From the NCBI GenBank assembly GCA_021397845.1, contig CM038053.1:82831157-82895156 (forward strand): 64,000 nt of DNA, read 5' to 3'. This stretch comes from Areca catechu (lineage: Eukaryota > Streptophyta > Magnoliopsida > Arecales > Arecaceae). How positions within the stretch are numbered: position 1 is the stretch's first letter; each line of letters starts with the position of its first letter. Shown piece by piece: positions 56,676 through 64,000 of this stretch. Under the pieces are notes generated by a model. The model saw nothing but the letters and a program-made list of their open reading frames with translations. It had not been told where the DNA came from and ran no database searches. Both the position numbers and the translations under genes were made by a program.

Positions 56676-57758
56676 CTACTGGACCTCCTTTTTGCAGGAA
56701 GGATGCCTCATGTCTTTGAGGGCCTGAATTTTTTCAGGATTTGCTTCAATCTCTCGCTTGGTAACGAGGAAACCTAGAAACTTGCCTGAAGTATTCCCAA
56801 AGGCACACTTTGTCGAGTTTAGCTTCATTCGATAACGCCGTAGGACGTTGAATGATTCCCTCGAGTCCTGGATGTGATCTTTTTTAAGAAGGCTTTTGAT
56901 GATCATGTCGTCAACATATGCCTCCAGATTTCTCCCCAACTGCTCCTTGAACACCTTGTTGATCAACCTCTGAAATGTTGCTCTAGCATTCTTGAGCCCA
57001 AATGGCATCATCTTGTAGCAATGTAGGCCTTTGTCGGTAATGAAGGCTATCTTCTCTTCATCCCGGGGGTCCATTTTGATCTAGTTGTAGTCAGAGAAAG
57101 CATCCATGAAACTTAGTAGTTGGTGGCCGGTAGTGGCATCGACCAGTTGGTCGATCTTTGGAAGAGGAAAGCTGTCCTTTGGGCAAGCTTTATTGAGGTA
57201 TGTATAGTTGATACAAATCCTCCATTTGCCATTAGCTTTCTTTACCATTACTATATTGGCCAACCACTCGAGGTAGTGGGCTTCCCAGATGAACCCTGCC
57301 TTGAGGTGCTTGCTCACTTCTTCATCTATTACTTTTTGTCTCTCAGGGTCAAAGCTTCTCTTCTTCTGTCGGACTGGTTTATATCCAGGAGCAACATCCA
57401 ACCGATGAGTGATTACTTCGGCGGGAATCCCTGGCATGTCCGAAGCTGACCAGGCGAAGACATCAGCATTATCTATGAGGAAGCAAATCAGCTCCGTTCT
57501 AGTTTTTTCATCAAGCATACTTCCAATCTGCACAACCTTGGTGGGGTCCTCTTTAGTTAAGGACACCGAGATGGTTCGCTCCATAAGCTCAATAGAATCT
57601 ATAGTCGAGTCCCTCGGATCTAGCTGATCCCAAGTGGTGAGATCGTTAGAGTGCCTGTACTGGATTATCAAGCATTGTTGTGCCGCTCTCTGGTCTCCTC
57701 TTACTTCTCTAATACTATTTATGGTGGGAAAGCACACCAGAAGGTAGTAGGATGACAC
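56676..57758 (-). pseudogene. Reverse transcriptase of Tat element B (broken)
   Basis: VFAWSASDMPGIPAEVITHR, WRICINYTYLNKACPKD and FMDAFSDYN, then a TAG at 57078-57080 where A reads Gln, then MPFGLKNARATFQRLINK and the catalytic YVDDMIIKS (56676-57074). It is one of the better kept regions of B, with only single-base stops. Confidence 0.9.
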
Positions 57759-57764
57759 TACGGT

Positions 57765-59705
57765 CCGGAATTTGTTCAGGACAGGCCATCTCAGAATGAT
57801 GTTGTAGGCTTAAGGGGTTCGAACTACCATGAAATTGATTGGCAATGTCTTTTATCGGGGTTCAGTACCGAGGGTTACAAGCAGTACTATTTCTCCCTCG
57901 GCATCAACCTGATTCCCTCCAAAGCCGGTAAACGGTATAGGGGACCTTCGTAGCTTATCTCTAGGCAAACACATCCGAGAAAATGCATCATAGATCAAGA
58001 CATCAGTCGAACTTCCATTATCAACTAGGATTCGTTGTACATCATAATTGGCCACAACGACCAAGATTATAATAGGGTCGTCGTGCAGGAGCTGAACTCC
58101 TGCAAGGTCATCATCGAAGAAGAGAATAGCATTATTATCCTTGATTCGCTTCGGGACATCGTCTTCATCTCTTCTCCAATTGACAGGTCGATGTATCATC
58201 CCCACGCCTCCATTAGTGGGCCGTTGATTTGGCAATTCAGCCTCTTCAGGATTCGATTGGGGGACAGTGGCTTCTGACCATGGTTCTTGGCGGCCAACAT
58301 TCCATCCCAAATACCCTCTCTTGATGAGATCCTCTATTGCATCTCTCAGTTGGATGCATTCTTCAAATTTATGGCTATGGACCCGATGGAATCTGCAGTA
58401 TTTGTTCATGTTCCTTGTAGAAGAGGATGCCTCCATGGGACGTGGCCGCTAGAGCTAGTTTTCTTTTTCTATCTTCAAGAGAATCTTCTCACGAGGGAGG
58501 TTGAGGGGGTATAGGATGCGAATCTCCCATCCGATGCTTTGGGCCTGGGAGGACTTCTTCGACAGTAAGCATACTTGTTGTTGTTGAAAGTAGGGGGCCT
58601 TGTCCCGTGTTGTTTTTCTTCTTTAAAGGGAGTTTCCCTTCGATTAATCATCGATTTGCCGCCTGCTCTTCGACATTGGCATATTTCTGAGCCCTCGACA
58701 GGAGCTCAGCATAACTTTTGGCAAACTTCTTATCTAGGAAAAAGGTAAGCCTGGATGTACGATGTCCCTTCTTCAATGCAGACATGGCCACATGCTCGTT
58801 GAGATCGGGGATCTCGAGTATGGCCACATTAAACCTGAAGATGTAATCTCGCAGGCTTTCTCCTTCATTCTTGTGGAGGAACGGTGTATCTATATTCTGG
58901 GGGTTCTTGCGACAAGTCCTGAAATGCAAGATAAATAATTTTTCTAACTCGGAGAAGGAATCGATGGTACCTGAAGTATGCTCGAGTACCACATCCGAGC
59001 GGCTTTCTTTAGGGTGGCTGGGAATGCGAGGTAGTACATCGCATCCGAAGCTCCCTATATCATCATATGGGCCCTAAAACTGTCCAAATGATCAAGAGGA
59101 TCAGATGTGCCGTCATAGGGTTCCATCTGGGAAACCCTGAAGTGCCGAGGGATGACTTCGACCATGACGCGGTCGGTGTAGGGCGGGCACAGATCACACA
59201 CCGCCAAATCATTGTAATCTCTCTGCTCCCGCATTCTTGCCATCTCTAGTTCGATGGCCTTGAATTTTCCATCATAGTCAGGGAGAGCCTGCTTTGGCAC
59301 TTTCTCTACGGGAGTAGAGTCTTCAGAAGAGGATGAGGAAGTTTGCTTAAGTCATTTCCCTTTCTATGGGCAGTCAGTGGGCCTAGGCATTCTTGAACTT
59401 TGGCCTTCAGGAGAAGGCCGAGGACTGGGGGAGAGATGTGTGGACCCCTCTCGAGGGGCTCTCTTTCTCCGGGATCGAGAACTATGTCTGGAGGTGGTCG
59501 GCGGATGCCCCAGCTGAAAAGCTCTGTTTTGAAAGTCCTGAACCATAGCCGTGAGGTTAGTGACCTGGTTCAGGAGGGCTTCAAACTGTTGCTGTCCCAC
59601 GATAATTGTGGAAGGTGGAATGTCGTTCTCCATCGGGGGTGCACCCCCGTGGGATGGAGCACGATTTCGACTTATTGAGGCAATCTGAGTCTTCCCTCTC
59701 GCCAT
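57765..59705 (-). pseudogene. gag-protease of Tat element B (broken)
   Basis: Start ATG 59703-59705 (MARGKTQIASISRNR). Basic Ser/Arg-rich N-terminus (59364-59705), capsid (59055-59300: MEPYDGTSDPLDHLDSF; 58648-58992: FSELEKLFILHFRT, EGESLRDYIFRFN), zinc finger CRFHRVHSHKFEEC (about 58365-58410), then protease RILVDNGSSTDVLIYDAF within 57852-58436. Frameshifts separate the segments. Here the C-x2-H-x4-H-x4-C finger is intact, unlike in A. Confidence 0.87.
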
Positions 59706-59770
59706 CGAAAATTTCTTACTTCCCCTTGGTTAAGGAGAAGAGCTTAACAATGCAAATTGCACAGGACTTC

Positions 59771-59790
59771 CCCTTCCTGGCGCGCCAATA
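59771..59790 (-). promoter_or_regulatory. Primer-binding site of B
   Basis: The minus strand reads TATTGGCGCGCCAGGAAGGG right after the LTR end. TGGCGCGCCA would pair with a tRNA CCA end; the tRNA is not identified. Confidence 0.65.
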
Positions 59791-60691
59791 TGTTGACATA
59801 GAATCCCTTTTCCGACCAGGCGAAACTACTGGATCGCAAACCCGCTCCCTGGTTCACCTGCAAAACAAGTCCCTAGCCGGAATTACTCTGGCGGGGGACA
59901 CTTTGATGCCTAAGTCAGAGGCGGGCTCCAGCCATAGAATGGGGAAGATTCTGAGGAGGACTCATTAGAGAAGGGAAAGACTCTGGGATTTTCAAGGATA
60001 TCTTGTACCTTACTTCAAGCATTCCCTCTTACCATTATTTTTAAGGAGTTGTCCAGCCTGCGGTTCCATTCTTCCTCTAGCGGTTACGATTGGGAAGTTA
60101 ATTTCTTTCCCACGATTTGGAATCGTGGATAGTTATTAGACGGTTCCGGCGGCCAGGCCGGAGGCGTTGCCGCTGGAGTTACGCGCCATGATCATGTTTC
60201 GGAAATAGTCGATGACAACCGTTGCTTGTCATGTTCATAGAGACTTAAGACAGGTCGAGAGCCCGTCCTCAAATTTTTTTTTTAGGAATATTTCCATGAT
60301 TGAATCAGGGAATGTCTTCGTCCTCGGATCTTCTCGAGACAGATCGGAGATCCTGTCTTCGGTATAGATTGAGGACTTGATTTTTGACATAGGCCGGAGA
60401 CCGTGTCTTCAACACAAGCCGAAGACCGTGTCTTCGGAGTTGATGAAGGTCGTTCCTCGGTTCAGGCTAAGGATCTTATCTTCAGGGGCCGTAGGACTTG
60501 GTCTTCGACGAAGGCTGAAGACGTAATCTGAAGACCCTGTCTTCGGGTACCATAAACCCAGTAAGAGCTTTGGCTTACCCATAGGTTGTGACTTTTTCCA
60601 AATACTTTGTTCCGAAATTTATGATTCAGAAAAATGTCTTCAGCCGGTCGAACCGATGGCTGGTTCATACTTGGATCGAGATATCCTGACA
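59791..60691 (-). repeat. 5' LTR of Tat element B
   Basis: 901 bp, TGTCAGGATATC at 60691 to TGTCAACA at 59791 on the minus strand. It contains many GAAGAC/GTCTTC motifs, including a perfect 8-bp-arm inverted repeat CCGAAGAC-CGT-GTCTTCGG at 60419-60437. Confidence 0.85.
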
Positions 60692-60938
60692 TAGACTATA
60701 GTACATGATCAAATAATACATAATAACAATTTAGTGATAGATACTATATATATCGACAAAAAATATATATAATAATAAAAAATATCATAATTATAAAATA
60801 ATAATTTTATTAATAAAAATATTTAATTTTTAACTTTATTATTTAAAATTGATATTAAAAAAATATGATAAAATTTAAAATCCGCATTTGATATTCCACG
60901 GTGTCCATTTTTGTTCATTTTCCGTACCAAGGTACGAA
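60692..60938. other. AT-rich non-TE flank
   Basis: Mostly A and T with TATATA runs, ending in the perfect inverted repeat CGTACC/GGTACG at 60923-60936. No gene or known repeat is seen. It is the first host-looking DNA in the window. Confidence 0.5.
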
Positions 60939-61207
60939 GGGGCTGCGAATTTAAGATGCCAGCGCAAAACACGGAGACTGACGGATGTAAAATTCTAGTT
61001 TTTTAATAATAAATGGTTGTAAAATTTATTCTTGGTACCATGTTGGAACTCCAATTATTATCTTTTGAGAACGGGGCTGCGAATTTAAGATGCCAGCGCA
61101 AAACACGGAGACTGATGGATGTAAAATTCTAGTTTTTTAATAATAAATGGTTGTAAAATTTTTTCTTGGTACCATGTTGGAACTCCAATTATTATCTTTT
61201 TGAGAAC
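60939..61207 (+). repeat. 134-bp tandem duplication upstream of PMEI
   Basis: Copies 60939-61072 and 61073-61207 differ at about three places by eye. Each contains GGGGCTGCGAATTTAAGATG and CTTGGTACCATGTTGG. The duplication ends 93 bases before the TATA box, so it lies in the promoter region of the PMEI gene. Confidence 0.92.
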
Positions 61208-61299
61208 GAAATATGTGCCGTTATTCAAGGAAACCAATATCCCGCGCGCCCTCATCATAGTGGTGAGCGATAAAGGCTTCGTCATGTCCCTCCCCTCTT

Positions 61300-61307
61300 T
61301 ATATATA
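61300..61307 (+). promoter_or_regulatory. TATA box of the PMEI gene
   Basis: TATATATA within CTTTATATATACGACACC, 77 bases before the ATG. The leader between is CT- and GA-rich (GGGAAGAGAGAGA), as is common in plant 5' UTRs. Confidence 0.75.
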
Positions 61308-61376
61308 CGACACCGAGCTCACGGTCTCCCGCACGCTCACTAGGGCAGTAGCAGTCCTCCTTCGGGAAGAGAGAGA

Positions 61377-61973
61377 ATGGCAGAAGTCACCGCTTCGAAG
61401 CTCTTCCTACTCCTCTTGCTCTGCATCTCCGCCGGTGACCTCACCTCAGCCGCCGCCACCTCCACCGATTTCATCCGCTCCTCCTGCGGCAGCACCACCA
61501 ACCCGGCCCTCTGCGTCAAGAGCCTCTCCGCCTACGCCCCCTCCGTCCGCGGCAGCCCCCGCGAGCTCGCTCTGGCCGCCCTCACAGTCAGCACGGACCA
61601 GGCCCGGTCCGCCTCCGCCTACGTCGCCCGCCTCTCGGCCGGCGGCAGCAGCTCCAAGGCCATTAAGGCCGGTGAGGCGGGCGCCGTCCGGGACTGCCTC
61701 GACAACATGGCCGACAGCGTGGACCAGCTACGGCAGTCGGCCCAGGAGCTAGGCAGGCTCGGCCGAGCCGGTTCGGCGGGGTTCATGTGGCACCTGAGCA
61801 ACGTCCAGACCTGGTGCAGCGCCGCCCTCACCGACGAGAACACTTGCTTGGATAGCCTGTCGCAGTACGGGTCCGGTGGTGCGAGGGAAGTCATCAGGAA
61901 GAAGGTCGTCAAGGTGGCCCAGCTCACCAGCAATGCGCTGGTCCTTGTGAACCGGCTCGGTCCAAACTATTGA
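61377..61973 (+). CDS. Pectin methylesterase inhibitor (PMEI domain) protein, 198 aa
   Basis: An intact, intronless frame of 198 codons with strong GC bias. Residues 1-26 form a signal peptide (KLFLLLLLCIS hydrophobic core), so it should be secreted to the cell wall. The rest is the PMEI/invertase-inhibitor four-helix fold: Cys37 and Cys46 (SSCGSTTNPALC) pair in the N-terminal hairpin, and Cys107 (VRDCLDNM) pairs with Cys147 (QTWCSAAL). A fifth Cys is at 157. Other family marks are DCLDNMADSVDQL and WHLSNVQTWCSAALTDENTC. PMEIs bind pectin methylesterase one to one and stop demethylation of cell-wall pectin. The relatives acting on invertase cannot be fully ruled out, but the sequence is closer to the PMEI/21-kDa-protein type. 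The start is chosen because it gives the signal peptide and has a good context (GAGAATGGC). Confidence 0.93.
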   Translation: MAEVTASKLFLLLLLCISAGDLTSAAATSTDFIRSSCGSTTNPALCVKSLSAYAPSVRGSPRELALAALTVSTDQARSASAYVARLSAGGSSSKAIKAGEAGAVRDCLDNMADSVDQLRQSAQELGRLGRAGSAGFMWHLSNVQTWCSAALTDENTCLDSLSQYGSGGAREVIRKKVVKVAQLTSNALVLVNRLGPNY

Positions 61974-62853
61974 ACTGGCTCGGTGGTATGGGTTTGTGTG
62001 CGAGTGTGTGTCCAATTATGCCCTCTCCATAGCTGAAGTGGAAACTGATATGTTCTACTGAGTTTTGTCGTGTTATCGTTGCTGAGTATTTCCTTTGTTG
62101 TTCCGTTTCAATTAGAAGATCGCGATGAATGTGTGGTAGAAGAGTGCACGAAAATAGAGCAAAGTTTTTAAAGTTGTAAATGATCAACATTATGGTTTTG
62201 GGATATATATATATAATTGTATCAAAAGATGCAACTCTTTCTCTCTCAATCAAATCAAATTGCAGACGTGGGTGGGTCCATGGGGAGCTTTACTGTTGAA
62301 GGGTACAAGGTCGGATGATTGCCATGGAAAACTCATTTCCTACACCACATGCACCATGCCAATCAACTCCAATCGTACTCTCCCGTTTTGGAGGCGGCCA
62401 ATCCAAAATAAATGCATGATGAACAAGGCCTGCAAGAACAAGTTGGAATGATTAGCACGGTGCACCATCCCGTGCATAGATTGTAGTGTATAATTTCTCC
62501 TGTTATAACGGACTCGGATATGGGGGAGGTCCATTAATTAAAGGAAGAGAAGCTCATCTTTTATTAATGCCGATGTCCTTGCTTCACCATGGCATTGGTT
62601 CTACCAGTTTCTAAGACAGGGCAGGTTGGCTGTGGTCTTAATTATATAGCTTGGTTTGGCCTTCAGTTGGTCTCGTTTCCGTTTTAGACGGAGCTCTAAC
62701 AGGCCAACGCCAGTTATTTTTCCCTTCTGAAACTTGGAAAGAGTGAGAACAAGTGGGAGAACGGGAAGTTTGTCATGCTCTCTTCTCGATATCTGAGCAA
62801 ATAGATTCTTAGAATAAAAGATTTAGAGTCGGCAAAGCTATGAGTTAATATAT
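61974..62853. other. 3' region of PMEI and intergenic DNA
   Basis: The first 250 bases are the likely 3' UTR and flank, with a (TA)n run near 62200. An AATAAA at 62407-62412 is a possible but distant poly(A) signal. No other gene is evident; the small frames on both strands lack coding character. Confidence 0.5.
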
Positions 62854-63076
62854 TGTTGCGCCGATTTTTTCTGGACCGAGCTCGATCGGTTGTGCTGGAG
62901 CACTTCTCTCCCGATCGATCTGCAACAAAGTTTCCAAGACACCAGTGATGTTTCAGTGGAGGACCCTCCGATACCTAAGTTAGCAGGAGCTTGAAGGCAA
63001 CAGAATAAAGGAATCAAGGAGATAGCGTAAGGAGAGGGAAGAGAGTCCTTAGCTCAAAACGGGATCCCCCGGACAG

Positions 63077-63084
63077 CTTATATA
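63077..63084 (-). promoter_or_regulatory. TATA box in LTR J
   Basis: The minus strand reads CTATATAAG within CGCCTATATAAGCTGTCC, a clean core promoter for minus-strand transcription. Confidence 0.6.
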
Positions 63085-63334
63085 GGCGTAGAACAGTCCA
63101 AAATCTGTTAGGGAGGAGTCCAAAAAAGACCGATATGTCCCTAGGAGAATATGAAGAACGGCCACGTGGCGTCCTGATAAGGCAGCATCGCGGGAGTGGT
63201 GGAGCAGTACCGCTGATATGGAAAGAGTTCGTTACAATAGAAGAGGTTTCTGGACTTCTCCAGACCCTGAAGTGGCCCAGTCAGACATCGATCGGGAGGG
63301 CCAATCGATCCTCCGACGAAGAGTGTCCGGAGGA

Positions 63335-63545
63335 GAGCAATGGGCCGCACCTCAGCAGGAGCGGGCCGTCGGACCTCTACTCCAGTGGGTCGGATTTCTG
63401 AAGAAGAGCAGTGGGCTGGACCTCAGCAGGAGCGGGCCGTCGGACCTTTACTCCAGTGGGTCGGACTTTCCGAAGAAGAGCAGTGGGCCGGACCTCAGCA
63501 GGAGCGGGCCGTCGGACCTCTGCTCTGGTGGGTCGGACTTCCGAA
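63335..63545 (-). repeat. Three 71-72-bp tandem repeats in LTR J
   Basis: Units share CCTCAGCAGGAGCGGGCCGT, with starts of that block at 63350, 63421 and 63493. GC-rich, in the upstream part of the LTR. The repeat accounts for the long overlapping frames seen here in several phases. Confidence 0.88.
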
Positions 63546-64000
63546 AGGTGCGGTCATCGGAGCTTTAGAGAAGTGGCCTGGTCAGACAGTAAAGAGGGAC
63601 CGGTCCAGTCTGGCGATGGACCGATAGGGTATAATAGTTGCCCCCTTGTCCTTGGCCTTCGGGCATGCCTGCAGGCTCGAAGGACGAGGGCATTACTTGG
63701 TGATTAATGCGCCAGTCCTCAAGATGATGGCAAATCTAATTCAGCATGCTGCGACTGGCCATCTTCTGCTTTGATTTTCATTCTTGGACAGGTGTCAGCA
63801 TTGGATTGGTGGTGCCAGGGGAGGCAGTTATTGCTGGTACGGTGCATGATGGCTGCAAGCCCGGAAATGCATGCCTGTCGAGCTCTGGACATGACGTGAG
63901 ATGCATGGCATCATCCGAGCGGTCGGCGTGGTGTCCAGGGCAACTCATCCACCGTTGATCCGGTGGTTACGCGAATTGTGATCAAAACACGATTCGGCGC

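Larger units (their letters stand above)
46753..60691 (-). mobile_element. Ty3-gypsy Tat-type retrotransposon B
   Basis: About 13.9 kb. From 60691 down: 5' LTR, primer site, gag, protease, RT, triplicated RNase H region, integrase, tandem non-coding repeats, accessory ORFs on the opposite (+) strand, polypurine tract, 3' LTR. Long length, second RNase H and antisense ORFs between pol and the 3' LTR are Tat-lineage traits. No target duplication can be shown because the left LTR runs straight into another element's primer site and gag. Confidence 0.82.
62854..64000 (-). repeat. Tat-like LTR (J), partial, runs off the window
   Basis: Minus-strand LTR end at 62854 (GGCGCAACA). It shares CTTAGGTATCGGAGGGTCC-type blocks with LTRs of A and B, and has a TATA box on the minus strand. 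No primer-binding site follows its 3' end, so it is a 3' LTR of an element to the right or a solo LTR. Confidence 0.65.

Noticed and set aside
60692..60696. TAGAC as a target duplication for element B
   Set aside because: The other end of B runs into a primer site and gag of a second copy, so there is no flank to compare.
61435..61752. 105-codon Pro/Ser-rich frame inside the PMEI gene, and long minus-strand frames there
   Set aside because: They are shadows of a GC-rich coding sequence; the PMEI frame has the signal peptide and Cys pattern.
62260..62534. Small frames on both strands downstream of PMEI
   Set aside because: Short, overlapping on opposite strands, no start context or domain; treated as intergenic.
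63135..63707. Overlapping 88-116-codon frames at the right end
   Set aside because: They come from the GC-rich 71-bp tandem repeat in LTR J, are open in three phases, and match no protein family known to me.

Overview
This window comes from a plant nuclear genome, almost certainly a monocot and possibly a palm (the palm guess is inference from overall flavour, not from a search). It is almost wholly nested LTR retrotransposons. One clear host gene is present: an intronless, GC-rich pectin methylesterase inhibitor (PMEI) at 61377-61973 on the + strand. Nothing looks bacterial: no operons, rRNA, tRNA genes or CRISPR arrays were seen.

Left block (1-20834). A SIRE/Maximus-like Ty1-copia element (D, + strand) shows the end of pol (7185-7915), a broken third ORF after pol (8186-9969), a polypurine tract and a 3' LTR. 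A minus-strand Ty3-gypsy element of Tat type (A, 610-7184) lies in D's pol. Element A is itself cut at 609 by a copia-type LTR (E, 1-609). A chromovirus (C, 11209-19594) lies in D's 3' LTR with a perfect 5-bp target duplication, GAATG.

Middle block (20835-45665). A degenerate sequence X, with weak minus-strand coiled-coil coding remnants, is split by insertions. F (21549-28915, target duplication TTCGT) and G (30984-45542, AAGGT) sit in X. H (33330-42088, TGAAC) sits inside G. C, F, G and H are related chromoviruses with integrase tails and chromodomains. C/G share one LTR type and F/H share another. C and H carry full gag-pol, all broken. F and G have lost protease, RT, RNase H and most of integrase and carry an acidic spacer in place of pol. 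All four keep a leader of about 430 nt before gag that contains two small hairpins.

Right block (45666-60691). A second Tat family element (B, minus strand) has its 5' LTR at 59791-60691, gag-pol at 52321-59705, accessory ORFs antisense to pol at 48168-51706, and a 3' LTR at 46753-47614. That 3' LTR is also followed by a primer-binding-site region and gag of a second, truncated copy, so two elements appear to share one LTR. B's RNase H region is triplicated in tandem, with units of about 1015 bp.

The gene island (60692-62853) holds AT-rich DNA, a 134-bp tandem duplication in the upstream region, a TATA box and the PMEI gene. The window ends in another minus-strand Tat-like LTR (62854-64000) that runs off the edge.

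No retroelement reading frame is intact. Most inactivating changes are C-to-T or G-to-A stops plus 1-nt indels. Element boundaries resting on matching target duplications are solid. Family names rest on recognised protein motifs read by eye.
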